A stretch of DNA of 64,000 bases from Botryotinia globosa. Its lineage: Eukaryota > Ascomycota > Leotiomycetes > Helotiales > Sclerotiniaceae. This document shows positions 23,329-36,580 of this stretch, piece after piece (position 1 is the first letter of the stretch; each line of letters starts with the position of its first letter). The translations under genes were made by a program, and so were the position numbers. The DNA is taken from the NCBI GenBank assembly GCA_014898425.1, contig RCSZ01000021.1, positions 248,001 to 312,000 of the forward strand, read 5' to 3'. The notes below the pieces were generated by a model. That model saw only the letters and a program-made list of their open reading frames with translations. It did no database searches and had not been told where the DNA came from.

Positions 23329-26300
23329 TCACAACTCATCTTCATCGTCGAGTTCCGCAGGTTTAATGAGTCCTCCGACCTTGGACAGACGTTCACGTTC
23401 TGCGGCCTTGGCATCTCTTTCAGCTGTCTCTTTTTCCTCAGCATATAGCTCGGTATTGTCCCCAGCAAACTCCTTCAACGAAATCAAGAAATCCCGTAAG
23501 TTAAGTCTGAATCGATCTGCAGAATGGTTCAGAGTGAAGAGACCCTCAACAAATGCTTGAATTTGGGGTCTGAAATAGATTAGTAAGATATATTGATAGA
23601 AGAAGTGGTAATGACTTACGCTTGAAGGTTAGGGAAAGCATTCTGCAACAAACTAGCGACAAAGTTTGTAAGGAAATCCTTGTTGCTTGTGTTTGGTGGC
23701 GCTTGGTCCTGGACATAGATAGGCATTTGAATCTTTGGCGCGGTACCATCAGCTGGGTGAACAAAGTAGAACATTCTTGCCAACAAAGTTGCTTGCGACT
23801 TGAATCCAGCTTTGTGATCGGTATCGGTGAGTACGAAGAAGACATCCTGGAGAATTGGAACGAAGAATTGCTGGAAGAAAGCACTGGAAGTGGCGGGGTC
23901 AGTTTCTGCGATGTTGGTGATCAACTCCAAACACATGTTGAGACCGGCATGTTCAACCTCTCTATTGTCGTGCTTACTAGCCCACATGCAAGAATCGATA
24001 ACAAACTTGAATTGTCGGTTATCGAGTTTGAGGAGAGCTGGGAAGCAGTGAAGGTTGATTGCTCGAAGAAGGCTGAAAAATTCAACACGATGTTCTGGGA
24101 ATTCCGAGAAATCCTTGTTAATCATTTCTAAAGTGCATTCGAACACATTTGACATAATGTTTGGCACTTGGTCTTCCATGAGGCCCTATTTAGATGTTAG
24201 TACGTGCTGGCTGTATCTCCAAGATAGGGAGGCTAAGATAAGAAAGGGTATGCACCACTGAATGTTTCGAGCGATATGGGGTCCAACGTACAGAAAGTTT
24301 GGTTATGATAACAGACATGACCTTGAGAACTTCGGCATCACGTGCACCTGGAACATTGCGGTTGTAATCGATCAAGACTGCTTCAAGAAGGTTTGGAACA
24401 ATGTTTGTTCGAACCATCTCAAGATCATCGGATTTCTCAACGAACGTTTCAATGAGTTTGAGAATCTCCTTCTTGATAGTTCTTAGACCTCGAACTCTAG
24501 GCATTTTGGTGGCAATTTCACCTATCAAAAATTAGCATTACATATCGTAAAAGTATTATGAGAGAGCCACTTACCCTCACTTGCAACGGCCTCAGAAATC
24601 ATCGTGCTGGTAGCCTTGTACATAGACAACATGTCAAGGTAAATGCGTCCAATTTGAGGATAGAAGTAGCTTCCGATAGAGGAACAAGCAGACACGTTGG
24701 TCTTCATGACATTACCAATGACCTTGATGGTATCTGCATCTTGAAGAATTTGGGGATTGGTGTTTGCTTGGGCAATAATGGCATCCCAAGCAGCGTTTGG
24801 ATATGACATCAATTCAGCAATGAGTCTTTCTTGGGAATTCTTTTGTGGTTGAGCGGCAATCATGTAGCCACATGCCTCGTAGAAAGTGTGCACTTGCTGT
24901 GGGGATAGATCGCAAGTAATCTTGCGCATGGTTCTGACAATTTCCTCGATGAACGGTTCAGACTCGCCAGGTTGTAAAGCAACAAAATGACGCTTACACT
25001 GTCTGGCAATCTTGATGAATGTATCACAAGCCATGTCTTGAACACCCTCGTGGGACTCGTGCATGAACTCGAACAACTTGTTGACGACGGTCTTCAGGAA
25101 TTTCCAGTGAGCCTTCAAGAAACGTGGATATTGACCAACAATATACATGATGTTACTGGCAACCACGGCTTTGTTGTCCTTTCCTCGTTTCATTTCAGTC
25201 AAGCCAAGCAAATCCTTGATGACAGTAACCAAGAAACGTTTCTCAGTCTCTTCGTTCATAGCAAGGGAGATGGAACCGATAGCCCAGCACAATGTGTTAC
25301 AGTTGGCCCATGACCATTCGGTACCATCAACTTGTCGGGATAGCTTCTCAGTCATGATGTTCTCGGTATCGACTACGTCCAAATGAGTAAGATAGACCAA
25401 GCACTCTCTGGTTGTCTTGTACAACTGAATGGTGTCGCTCTCCTTGACGAATTCACGAACGATCTCACCCTCATCGTTCTCAACAATCAAGACTTCCTCT
25501 GGTCTGACCATCTTTTCAATCATAACCACTCGCAAGTTCGAAAGTACTTCGTTGTACTTGTGCTTTCTGAGAGGATAATTGGCGAGCAGACTTGGGTTGG
25601 GGGCACCGGGACTCGAGATGCCGCCGACGCCCATTCCGACAAGAGGGTTGACGTCTCCAATAGGTAGCGACTGCTGTTCATCGTACAATTCTTGAACCAA
25701 TCTAGTCCAGTATTCTAAGCAAATCTTAAAGATCTCTCGGTCCTCGATTTGGGAAATTCGGATAAGGTAGAAGTGACCGTGTGTGAGGAAATCACGGTTC
25801 GGTAGGTTCTCTATGAGCTGTTGGCATAATTAGAATACATCGAGGAAGACTAAACGGATAACAGAAAACTTACAGTAAGGTGGGAAGAGAAAAAGTTACA
25901 CAGGAAGAGGGCCAAATTCTGGATGAACTCCTGGTCCTTAGAGTTACTCGAGTTGTAAGTACTCTTCAGGTCGAGAGTCAAAGGAATAATCTTGGAAATT
26001 GTGGTCAAAACTTCGGTGAACATTTGAACTAATTTCTCGTCGTAGTTGTTCCCAGTACCAGTTTGGAGTCCTCCAATCTCTGTCAAACACTTTAATGTGA
26101 CATTTCTGAATTCGGGCATCTCCAAAAATCGTTCTCTAAGGGTATCGATAACGGTCGTTTCGAAGATATAGCCAAGCGGAATCCAGTTAAAGAATCGGAG
26201 AAGGGTCTCGAGGGTAGCCTTGATCAAACTTTCTTGGGTGGCGCTATTCAGTACTTCGTTGCAAAGTTGGAAGATGGACGAAAACTCTGCACACATCGTC

Positions 26301-27076
26301 GTCTTCAAGTTCTTCGTCTTTGCAGAAGTCATCTGGTCCGCCGAGTAATCGAAAACTTCCTCCGATAACAATCTCAAAATCGACATATTATTCTCGCATA
26401 TCGATAAACTTGTGTGGCAGGAGGATATGATCTCGTTGATGAAAGTGGGCCAGTTGTGTGGCCATTCTTGCTTCAAGATGGAAACGAGGACGAGGTTCAA
26501 CTTGTTCAAGAGGACTCTTTGGGACCTTAGAGACTCTTCCGATCCGGAACATTGTATGATGAAACCAACGACAAAATTTCGAATACCTGGAACAAGTCAG
26601 TATGGCATACTTTATTAAGGACAGTAACAGAATCTATTTACCTTGGCACTGCTCTCTGGGCAGAACCTTCCACCTTGTCATGATAACATGATCTAGTACT
26701 TGCAAACCCAAATCTGATAATTTGTCAGCGAAACAGCATAGAGAGTTAAGGAACCTTGACCGACATTTGGCTTGCGGATATGTAGACTCTTGTAATATCT
26801 TATCAACTAACAACCACGCATCCGGATCCTCCTTGAACTATATAGTATATCAGTATCGATGGCGATATGGAACGAGAGAAAGATTTTCGGCGCATAAGGA
26901 AGCCGTACCTGGTTCATTGCAGCCTGAGCGGCTTTTTGCTACGGAACAAACGCGTCAGTAAAGATGTTCCGGTATGAATAGATTCATTTGGAAATATGAT
27001 ATATACTCACAGCCTCACCGCGACCTTCATAGAAAGTCTTGACGGTCGCGTCAAGCTCTTCAATGGTGACAGCCAT
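23329..27076 (-). CDS. crm1: Exportin-1 / CRM1 nuclear export receptor
   Basis: Nine exons (27076-27011, 26938-26909, 26837-26765, 26713-26642, 26586-25874, 25817-24575, 24521-24292, 24185-23620, 23569-23329) sum to 3234 nt, 1077 aa, the usual size of fungal CRM1. The protein is a HEAT-repeat karyopherin that carries leucine-rich-NES cargo out of the nucleus with Ran-GTP. Diagnostic stretches are [88 protein letters not shown] and [12 protein letters not shown], ending in an acidic tail (AELDDEDEL). [10 protein letters not shown] contains the Cys (about residue 495) that I align with the leptomycin-reactive Cys528 of human CRM1. Three introns of 51-72 nt crowd the first 240 coding bases. The upstream exon joins are supported by family conservation ([25 protein letters not shown]). 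Confidence 0.95.
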
Positions 27077-29769
27077 CTTTGCAGCTTGATTTAGGTATAA
27101 TACCCTATCCTGCTCTCAATAGATAAGCAATATGCTTTAATATCCTTTGGTGCAGCTTGCGCTGTTACAAGAAACTTTATTAAAAGAAGTTGATGGTATG
27201 TTTGAAGAAGTTGTTCGAAAATGTCAAGTTGAAGATTGTTCGACCCAGCGGCATGTTCAAAGTGCTTTGTGCCCCACTAAGAGGAGGGATTCTCTCAGCG
27301 GGCCTTGAATGCCGATCGGTAAACCAGCAGGTCAGGTGATCACACCTCAATTATATCTCTCGGAAGATTTATCCGTAAGTGAATTCCTCTGATGTCTGTT
27401 AATTCGAAGCTTCAAGGGTATTCAATCAATTCCATTCAATTCATGACCTTGTTTTAATACGATATACCGCTGTTCCTGTCCTTGTTAGGTACGGATTGAT
27501 CCACTGTGGACTATGATTATTTTATAAGCAATTACAGCAGAGTCATGGATGGATGAGAAAACTGCATATACTCATCATACCCCTCGATTTTCTGTGCGTG
27601 GTGAACGAGAGAGCTGTATAAATCCAATTCTCTTCCATCATCTCTATCTTTGGTGGTTAATTTTCTACATTTAGTCTACCCACTCTTCAACTCTCCTGCA
27701 TAAGCTCAGCACGATCCGCAATTCTCTACAGCAATGGCGAATGAGAAGTTTGCATCTAGTCGATGTGCCCCTCGATCCTCTCCGTCCTGGGACTACATCT
27801 GTCATTCTGCTCCTTGCCCCCTTGTCCTGAGACTAAGGATACCTCTTAATATACTCATCTACTGTCTGTATCAATACTTCAACTCACCATCTCGTATATA
27901 CTCAGTAGTATGTACTCACGTACTCCTCATTGTCTCTACAGTACCAGTCATTACTAAGGTCTATGCCATATATATTATTGCACTCACACTTGTTCATATC
28001 TGCATTATAATAACATTCATTAAATCAAGTGATTCAACATCATGAATTTGATATCATATTTAGGCATAGATTACCAGATCTCCCAGAAAGCTTCTTCCCC
28101 AGACACATTCATGAATCGAAATTTGATATATCATATTCTTGCCTATCATAAGTACCGATATCTACCTATCTATTGAATGCAGGATCTTGTGGAAAGCTAA
28201 GGCTTCCATACAATCTTCCGTGTTCCTTCTACCGAGTTGGATCTAAATTTCCGAACCAATGAGTCTGCGTTTGTTACACATGAATGTACTTTCCAATAGG
28301 ATGTCGAGGCAAGATGGGTTGTTTGTAAAACCATGAAAGCTCGGGGGCCTAGAAGTTTCTTCTTTCAGTTACTTTACCTTTCAGGTTGAATTTGGGAATA
28401 ACCCGTACTATACCAATCTAATGTCAGAGCAGAGTATCAGCAGCATTGCTTTAGGAGCAGCGGGTCGAGAGATGAGGGATATGTCAATCACAAGCAAAAC
28501 AAAATTGGACGTTTAGCAAACAACGAAAAACTGACAAATTGATACAATACAATTATCAAATGAACATTTAAAAAAAGACCACAGCTTTGAGTCCATTGTA
28601 CATCCATACGACCAAACATTACTAGAGTCCAATCTACAGATGAACGCAGATCTAACTGCCAAACAAAAAGCGGTATATATCTACATGGCAATATACTGGT
28701 TTTTCAAGCTTATCAAAGGTAAATTTCCCAAGACAAGACCAATCTATACTTATGGGGCCCAAGACTAGACGAATCTAGAAACATAGGGAATGTCAGCGGG
28801 ACATTCAAAAACACAGTGACATGAGGACAATTAATCGAGAGCATGCATGGATATAACTTGCAACAAACACCAATCCTCCACTTCAACAACCTAAAACCTA
28901 CATCCAACCCCCAGCTTCTTATCAATAAAAAATAAATGCAAGCTCCCGAACACCAATACTTCTCTCCCAGGACTCTATACTCGCTTCTCATTTTCTGCCA
29001 CCCATGCATCCAAAATCCATACACAAGCCCCCTCAGAACTACACTCGCAATCACATGCGTTGTTCGCTATACACATCACATATGTATTTCCATATCATTC
29101 AGGGAAACAAGCAATCACCATACTCCATATACCATCATCATAGGGGTAACGACTTCCCAAAAGTACTTTAAGGTTTAATTACGCACACACTCCAAAAAAA
29201 TTTACTCTCTTGAATATATTACCCAAACCCAAGTAATCACTATCTAGTTACCATATGTACTTATCATCTCTACCGTATCCCCATCTCCATGCCTATACTG
29301 CCACCCACACATCTCCCACTCAAATATTCTGAATCAATCCACGAAGCGAAGAGAGCTTATCCTACTCCTCCCTCTTCCAGATTGAATTATACGATCCCTA
29401 GCAAAAAACTAATACTGCGTATTTTCCACCCCCTTCCCTTCCCCTTCCCCTTCCGTTCATCTATACCCAACAAACACCCACAACTCAACTCAACTCAATA
29501 TCCTCCTCACATCCCCCCTCCCTCCCAAGAAACAAAGAAACAAAGAAGAGAGAGGCAGAAGAAAGAGACAGAAAATCAATAAATCACTACTCAAATAACA
29601 TCTATAACATCTACCCACCTATCTCCACACATACACAAGAACTCCCATCCACCCCATATCTATAATGTCGAAGCGAGTGAACTCGCCAGTATTTCGGAGC
29701 GTGTAATATCTATAGCTTCAATGTTACTAAATAGGGTATCTAATAAGTCTAGTATTAAAAGACTAAAGA
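27077..29769. other. Intergenic region, CRM1 promoter onward
   Basis: About 2.7 kb without a supported gene. Short frames at 27734-28045 (+) and 28713-29054 (-) are compositionally odd and match nothing I recognise. The 29400-29580 part is pyrimidine-rich, with short CCCCTT repeats. Confidence 0.55.
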
Positions 29770-30283
29770 CAAGGGCCCGTTTAACTCAAGGCTCGCATTA
29801 ATATAAATAAAGTGAATATAAATAATTTTTTGCATTATGTAAGAAAAAAGATGAATTTATTAATGATTTGATTTATAGTCTTACTATATAAAATAGAATC
29901 TAAAAATAAGTATAAATTAAAAATATTATTTTTAAATAAATAAGGATTGAAAATAATATTAAAATGATAGTAAGATCGCTATGTAATATTATATAATGAA
30001 TTATAATTTATATACTAAATATTAAAAGTAATATAGAAAATAATAAAAGAAAAGGAAGTTATTTATATAAAGAGTTTATTATATAACGAATTGATTTATT
30101 TTCAATTTTGATAATATATTTAAGAATACAAACAAAAGTATACATTTCTTTTACATTTTCGAATTCATCTAAATGAAACAACTTCAAAGTATATATTTTG
30201 AATTATAAAGTGCAAAGAAATTTATATGCATTTTTTATATATAATATATTATTTACACGAGTCTGAAGTCAAACGAGCCCTAA
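29770..30283. mobile_element. Harbinger/Tourist-like MITE (508 bp)
   Basis: Terminal inverted repeats begin GGGCCCGTTTAACTCA (29773) and, inverted from the right end at 30280, GGGCTCGTTTGACTTC; both continue to a CTCG. The ends are flanked by CAA on the left and TAA on the right, compatible with the 3-bp TTA/TAA duplication of PIF-Harbinger elements after one transition. The interior is AT-rich and non-coding. The termini resemble those of the element at 52203-52591. Confidence 0.75.
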
Positions 30284-30851
30284 AGCTATTTTTTTTTCAA
30301 TTCTTTATATAATTGAATTTATATTATATAATTATATTATATATTTACATACAAATTAGATTCTTAGATTTTAAAAAATAGAATTCATATATGCTATACA
30401 AAAAATTCCGTGAAATCCGATGCATAAGTTTCTTTCGCTATGCTCCGAAACATTCCCAGACTAGGGAATCGATCTATCCATCTAATACCTATACATCCAA
30501 GATATCTATTTCTCACCTTATTGCCACATTCAAAGGCTCAAAGATACGTATGTATGAAGATCCTTCGTTTATTCTTTCATTTATGTACCCAGTATTTATA
30601 TGCATTCATCCATGTTCGTCCATTCGTTGATATAACCACCAAGAAAATAATTTTTGACCTCTCCAACCGATCTGCATATTCCCACCCCCACCTAAGAGTG
30701 ATTTTGAGTTCCCCTGAACCATTCCAAATATATCCACGATAATATTCGAGCAATGCTGATCTCTGCCCATGATAATATAGAAATTACACATCACTCGGTC
30801 TCATTCCATTCAACACCACTCCCACCCTTTGCATCTCTTCAAAGAATGCAA
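30284..30851. other. Intergenic, 3' flank of the aminotransferase gene
   Basis: AT-rich start, then ordinary intergenic sequence. No gene supported. Confidence 0.5.
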
Positions 30852-32378
30852 CTAAGCCTTTTCATACCCCGCCTCCTTCAACCCAGTACCGAGTGCCTCA
30901 ATAGCCTTCTCTACATCCCCTCTACCCTCATCCATAACACTAACTCCCATATGTCCCACCCTAACATACTTTGTCGCAATCTCTTTATGCAAGCCACCTG
31001 CAAAAATAACTCCCTTCTTCACCAAATTTGGCAATAACTCTGCGGCTTTGACACCTTCTGGAAGATAAATAGCAGTCATACCATTTGCCTGATCAGCAGG
31101 ATTAGGTGCTAATTGTTTGAGCCCTAGATCCGCGACTGCCTTTTTGATCTTTTGTGATGTAGCTATGTGTTTAGCGAAACGTTCAGAGAGAGGAACAGAG
31201 AGAATTTGGGTGAGAGAAGTATGTAAAGCGTGGATTAGTTGAGGAGATGGAGTGGCGAAGTAGGATGGCCTTTTAGCTTCGTAGTTTTGCATTACTATTT
31301 TCCATTAGCATCCTATCGTATACACCAAAATTGCAGATATCAAACTTACTAGGCAACCAATTCTTGAATGAAGCAAAATACGATCCTGGAGGAGTCTTCC
31401 TAGCCTTGAATGTCTCAATCGCTCTACCACTATAGTACGAAATTGAAAGACCAGCTGGACAACCAATCGCCTTCTGACTCGCCGTAATGACAGCATCCAA
31501 ACCCCAACTATCAAATTGAATCTCCTCACATCCCACACTACAAACACCATCTACCACAACCAACGTCTCAGGAGAAACGCGATGAACAAGCTCACTCAAT
31601 TTCTTCAACTCACTCAAAACTCCCGTCGAAGTATCCACATGAGTGACCGTGATCAACTTATATTTCTTCTCCTTCAACGCCTTTTCAATCTCATCCAATT
31701 GAGGTCTTTCCCCAATCTTCGCCTTCAATTGTGTGGGTTTGACTCCATAAGTTTCAAAACAATCCGCGAACGAATCTGCAAAATAGCCAGTATGGAGGAC
31801 CAATACCTCATCGCCTGGTTCTGCCAAATTTGCAGCCACAAGATCCCATCCAAGAGTACCGGAACCAGAAATGACGAGGGGCTGGGAAGAGGGATCGGTA
31901 GATTGGAAAAGCTTGCGCAGCATAGAGAGAGTTTCGCCGAAGACTGCTACAAATGGAGCGCTGACGTGACTTTCACTGTTTTATTTGAGGATTGGTCAGT
32001 GATTTATCCTATTCTAAAGCTCGAATCAATTTGCTAGTATTGATAGATAAATACATGCCTATAATGGCTCATAGACTGCAAGACAGCATCGTCAAACTCA
32101 ATTGGGCCCGGAATGAGCAAAGTAGGGTGAGCTTGTTGAGTCGACATCTTGATATTATTGTCTTGAAGTTGTGTAGAATCACTGAAGCTTCTCGATGGTG
32201 TTGTAGATACCGAATTGGTAGAGTTGTCAAGTAAATTGGGATTTATCTGTCGTGCAATAGCAGACAGTCTAGCTTGAGGAGCCACGATTTGAGGAATGGC
32301 GGGGTAAAACACCCGTCTGAAAGCCAGCTTGGAAATGGTTCCGTTCCGTTCCGTTCCGTTATTAGCCGATTGGACCAA
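30852..32378 (-). CDS. agx1: Alanine-glyoxylate / serine-pyruvate aminotransferase
   Basis: Three exons (32378-32059, 31975-31350, 31294-30852) give 462 aa from the first ATG. A class-V PLP aminotransferase that makes glycine from glyoxylate using alanine. Conserved features are LIPGPIEFDDAVLQSMSHYS, ESHVSAPFVAVFGE, VISGSGTLGWDLVAANL, VDGVCSVGCEEI and the PLP-lysine motif ITASQKAIGCPAGLS (Lys about 275), then GMTAIYLPEG and a C-terminal VRVGHMG. The first 77 residues are rich in Arg, Ser and Ala (RRVFYPAIPQIVAPQARLSAIARQ) and look like a mitochondrial leader; a second Met at 32147 begins MSTQQAHPTLLIPGP, where shorter homologues start. The first intron (31976-32058) uses a GC donor. The C-terminus (GYEKA) has no peroxisomal PTS1. 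Confidence 0.9.
31976..32058 (-). other. GC-AG intron in the aminotransferase gene
   Basis: The only junction that keeps frame and restores the conserved SMSHYSESHV is TATAG followed by GCATGT as donor and AACAG as acceptor. The nearby GT donor (GTATTT) leads straight to a TGA. GC-AG introns are a known minor class in fungi. Confidence 0.7.
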
Positions 32379-33060
32379 TTTAAGAATGAGTGTTCTTTAC
32401 AATGACTCGGAGTAATGAGAATGAGGAGGAATGACTTTGGGATTTATTCACCAAAAGAAGCGGTGATGACCATCAATTGTTGCATAAATACTAACTAACT
32501 AACAGTTCGTTTCATAACTTCATAAACTTCATAAAAATGCACACCTAACCTCACTATTGTACGTACTCCGAGGTCGGGGTTTTCTTCGGGGACTTCCTAC
32601 AATAAACTACCTAGACTCCATCAATGCCTTTACCCTTTACAACCCCCCAGCAATTTTACCTCTTAACCTCAAAATATATATTACCATCATACAATAAGAG
32701 AAGAGGATTCTATTTGATATCACTTTCCTCTTCTAATCCAAAAGAATCTATCCATTACTATCTATGCGTGCTGTGTAGCTTGTGATATATGGATAAAACA
32801 CGATGAACTCCTTCCAATGCTTTTTCTCTTTTCACCATACCATACACTACCATGCTATGCTATGCTATGCTATGCTAATCGTAACATTCATTCTCCCTTC
32901 CCATTCCATTTCCATTTCATTCATATCCTTTTCTTCCGCTGTACCACTTTCATGTACCGCTTTTCCCATACATGATCACAGTAGAGTGAAATTCCCCGAA
33001 CATACGTACCATACTCATATATACACTTCATTCGTTCAAATCATACCTTCCCTATGCTCT
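32379..33060. other. Intergenic, aminotransferase 5' flank
   Basis: No gene supported. Contains a short ATGCT tandem repeat (four copies near 32852-32876). The CTTCC/GTTCC repeat at 32339-32361 lies inside the aminotransferase leader and encodes NGTERNGT. Confidence 0.5.
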
Positions 33061-34135
33061 CTACTTCTTCTTCGTCTGAAAGACCTTCTTAACCTTTGTC
33101 CTGAGAGGTTTCGCCGGTTGAGCCGCATGTTTCACCGCCGCGATCTTCTTTGCCTCCTTGGTCGTTCTCTTTCCGATATCCCATCCCCAACCCCTCAGCG
33201 TCCTCACAACCTTCGGGGTCACCGCCGCCGTCAAAGGCACTCTAATAAAAATAAACGATTTATGGATCGCGTAAGCGAGAGCCAGTTGAGTACCTAAACT
33301 AGCATCCCTTTTATTGCGCTCTTCTGCCTCCTCTACTCCCCATCCTGCCATTTCTACTCCGTCGCCGAGCTTGTCGGATCCGGTAACATCGTGCGAGGCT
33401 TTTTGCATGGCGACACGCCATTCGTGAAAAGTGGTTTTGATAGATTCGGGGATTATGGATTTGATGGAAGAGGTTATTGTATGTTCCCATTCACCTATGA
33501 TAGCGTGTTAGCCGGCCACTTGGATTGGGCTTTGGAAGATGGAAGACAGAGGATAGATCTCTATCTGAACTGTTCATTTATGGGATATAGACTCCAACTC
33601 CCGCGCATATGCAATTACCAGCATAACAACCCAACTCAATTCGAAAGGAAAAAGCGACATCTCACTTACCAATTCTATCCGTTCCCAGCGTCCTGACTAA
33701 CAAATAGCAAAATGGAAAATCTGCCGCAGATAAAAAGATATAAACTCCCACCACACTCCACCCATATTCTCTGCTCAATTTCTTCATTCGCCCCGATAAA
33801 CTGGTATCATTCCCCAAGTTTTCAGGCTTTGCTTCTCCATTCCTCCTCGGTCTTGAATTGTGAAAGTACCTATTTGTTCTTGTGCGAAGACGTTGGAACA
33901 ATGTTTCCGAAGCTGGTCTCTGATTCGAGGAGAATGTAAAATTGGTAGTCTGCGGACGGCATTTTGAGCGGAGAGAATTTATAGGAGTAGAGGTAGATGT
34001 AGTTATAGGTCGCTGTGGCAGCTTGCGCAGAATTGCTGATCTTGTAGATGTCGTATTTTGAATCGTAGTTCGAGAAGCTGTGATGAACTGGCGCATTCCC
34101 CCAGCCCTCAGTCCTAGTATCGTTGCGCGGAACAT
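33061..34135 (-). CDS. Mitochondrial DUF1279 (FAM210/Nat2-like) membrane protein
   Basis: Two exons, 34135-33670 and 33494-33061, with a 175-nt GT-AG intron, give 299 aa. The first hundred residues are basic, hydroxylated and lack acidic residues (MFRATILGLRAGGMRQFITASRTT), typical of a mitochondrial presequence. Residues about 117-150 (MKKLSREYGWSVVGVYIFLS followed by AADFPFCYLLVRTLG) are the DUF1279 core with one transmembrane helix. The second exon continues with GEWEHTITSSIKS and the helix LAYAIHKSFIFIRVPLTAAVTPKVVR, also diagnostic, then a lysine-rich tail ending KVFQTKKK. Fungal members are often annotated Nat2, but the acetyltransferase label is not supported by any catalytic motif here. 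Function is unknown beyond mitochondrial membrane localisation. Confidence 0.85.
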
Positions 34136-35437
34136 ATTCGCGCTTTGGTGATTCCTCCTACCGCAATCTGAATCGGATGTTATGTCGTTTTTTCTTTCGC
34201 CCTTCTGTAACTACCATCTAAATTCCAAACTCGTACTCAATCGCGTTCGTTCTCCCTCGTCAAATATCCTCGCAATCTCAAATTGAGGGGTCCCAACAAC
34301 CGGATTCGTTTACTATGTCCGGAAAATCCGTTCGCAAATGCTGATTCCTGTATAAATAATTGACTTCGTAATAAGCTGACAGGTCAATTAACAATCTCAG
34401 ACTCTCATTCCTTCCTGCAATTCAGTAGTTCATCGCAATGTTTCAATGAAGATGCGCTCTTCAAATCGTAGTTCATTCAATCGTCGACATATTCCACTAA
34501 AGTTTTGATGAGGAACTAGACTACCAAAATTTGAGACGGCAAATTCCTTCCTCGTTTTTGACAAGGGAAGCTCCCGAACGAGCGCATGATGATGATGTAA
34601 AAGAATTACACATTACGGTGTTCTAAGAGAACTAGTTGTGCATTAAGTGGCTCAATTCCATCTCTTATGAAATTTGTACATAGGTAATGACTTACGAAAT
34701 TATATTCGTCCCGACGTATTTTACTAGATGGGCATTTCATACCAACGGTTGTACATATCTTGTATGTATCCTGTCTTTAACTAATGAAGTAGCAAACGCC
34801 GCGCCGGCTCTCCGGAGATTCACGGTTGGTTGGCGGGAGAGGTGAAGACAGAATATCTAGATTGTTGCATGCTAGGTAGATCAAATTATCGAGCGCAGCG
34901 AGCCATGGGGGTTTGGGGGCCTGCCCCCATACTGTTCTCTGAAGAGATGGACGGCAGTTGGCAATAGGGGGGAGTAGAAGTGGTGAGGAAAATGTGTTGA
35001 TAGTAAGATTACATTGAAGCACTCCTACCCCCGTAACGTTAGCAAGCAACAACAAAGTCACGACATTTTTATGATCTAACCGTCGAAGTGAGAAAACCGG
35101 GATAAGTTGAAGAATGGTGAGTTTGACTTCATGATAAATGGACTTTCTAACAGGATAATGAAGTGATTATAGAAGGTCAAGTTTCAACAGTAAGAAATAG
35201 AAAAGGTATCACTGGAACAAGAAAAATTCACTGAGGAGCATAGTTGAAGACTGAAGTTTTGAAGGTAATCAAATCAATTCGATTACAATGGTTTAAACAG
35301 TCGATATGGACAATAGAAGCTATATTTACAAAGAACCCGAACGCTGAGCGCAATCTCCTCCACCACCGTCCCCTTCCCCCTTCTATATTGTTCGAAAAAA
35401 CCCTTTGCGGGGCTTGTTCATCATGGTGTTAAGATGC
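34136..35437. other. Intergenic with GC cluster
   Basis: No gene supported. Includes a GC-rich cluster at 34890-34932 (GAGCGCAGCGAGCC, then ATGGGGG...CCCCCAT as an inverted pair) that stands out from its surroundings and resembles the GC cluster at 3841-3871. Confidence 0.5.
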
Positions 35438-36580
35438 TTAACACTTGACACCAGATGGGAGACCAGCGCACTTGGAGGAGGTCTTACCACCGGTAACGTT
35501 GACATCCCAGGTCCATCCGGAGCACTTGGCGCAAAGAACGTAGACGTTGGTAGCACTGGAAGTGACGGTACCCTTGACGTTGGAGAAAGTGACACCGGTG
35601 ATGGGGACACCGGCAGTTGGCTTTCCGGTTGGGGAACCGTTTTGGTAATCTTGTTGAACAACAACACCGTAGGATGTAATGCCGGAGAGGGTAATGTCCT
35701 TGTAGGTAACGCCGGAGACGGATCCAGTAGCACCAGAGACGGTCTTGATGCGGACACCGTTGGCAGAGTTCTTGACAGTGGAGGATTCAATGATGATATC
35801 GGAGACAGTGTTGTCGGAACGTCCACCAACGGATCCGATGGAGAGACCGTGACCACCGGAGCAGGTTCCACCGGTGAAGGTGATACCAGTACCGGAGTTG
35901 ATAGCGAGACAGTCATCTTGGTTTTGAACGTTGGCACCGGAGATGGTGATGTCGCTGGAGGAACCAACATCGAAAGCATCAGTGTTGTGTCCGCCGGAAT
36001 TACCGGCAGAGTTGTCAATGTGGATGTTGGAGAGAGTAAGACCGGAAGCACCGTTGATGGAGAAGACTTGAACTGGAGAGTTCAAGATGTTGATACCATC
36101 GATGACGGATTTGCCCTTCAAGGAGTGGGCGTAGAAGAACTTTGGCTTGGTCTTTCCACCGTTGGTTCCCTTACCATCCCAGTACTTGGCTCCTTGACCA
36201 TCAAGCTTGCTGCCGGCGGCACCCTTGACAGTAATGTCAGTTCCGGAGACAGAGACGAGAGGACCGGACCATTCTTCGTAACCGAAGGTGGTGGTACCCT
36301 CGAAGATGACCTGGGTACCCGACTTGAGACCAGTCAAGTCAAGAGTGGTACCGGATGGGACAGAGAGGGCGCTGAGGACAATGGTGGCGCAGGAAGTTTT
36401 GGACTTGGAAACGGCGGCGGCACCATTAGCTCCGGAGAAGGTACAGGCGGCAGCACGGTTCTCGATAGCAGCGAGAGCATCAGCTGGGCTTGGTGCTGCG
36501 GTTGGTGCTGGTGCTGGAGCAGCGGCGGCGAATGCGCTCAGCGCAAGGAGGCTCGAGGCCATGGAGAGAATTTGAACCAT
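35438..36580 (-). CDS. pg1: Endopolygalacturonase (PG1-type, GH28)
   Basis: Intronless, 380 aa. Hydrolyses alpha-1,4 links of de-esterified homogalacturonan; secreted. Signal peptide residues 1-20 ([20 protein letters not shown]) are followed by a Pro/Ala-rich propeptide to about residue 42. The GH28 active-site residues are all present: N199-T200-D201 (HNTDAFDVG), D222-D223 (QNQDDCLAI), G243-H244-G245 and R277-I278-K279, with Tyr304. Cysteines near residues 46/64, 224/240 and 350/353/371/380 suit the usual disulfides. Length and sequence fit the PG1 isozymes of Sclerotinia and Botrytis, major constitutive pectinases and virulence factors on plants. The codons are strongly biased, consistent with high expression. 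The start is the first Met, with a TATA box 114 nt upstream. Confidence 0.95.
   Translation of the reverse strand: MVQILSMASSLLALSAFAAAAPAPAPTAAPSPADALAAIENRAAACTFSGANGAAAVSKSKTSCATIVLSALSVPSGTTLDLTGLKSGTQVIFEGTTTFGYEEWSGPLVSVSGTDITVKGAAGSKLDGQGAKYWDGKGTNGGKTKPKFFYAHSLKGKSVIDGINILNSPVQVFSINGASGLTLSNIHIDNSAGNSGGHNTDAFDVGSSSDITISGANVQNQDDCLAINSGTGITFTGGTCSGGHGLSIGSVGGRSDNTVSDIIIESSTVKNSANGVRIKTVSGATGSVSGVTYKDITLSGITSYGVVVQQDYQNGSPTGKPTAGVPITGVTFSNVKGTVTSSATNVYVLCAKCSGWTWDVNVTGGKTSSKCAGLPSGVKC

Noticed and set aside
28713..29054. 113-aa hydrophobic minus-strand frame
   Set aside because: Cys/Trp-rich and without family motifs; likely chance in biased DNA.
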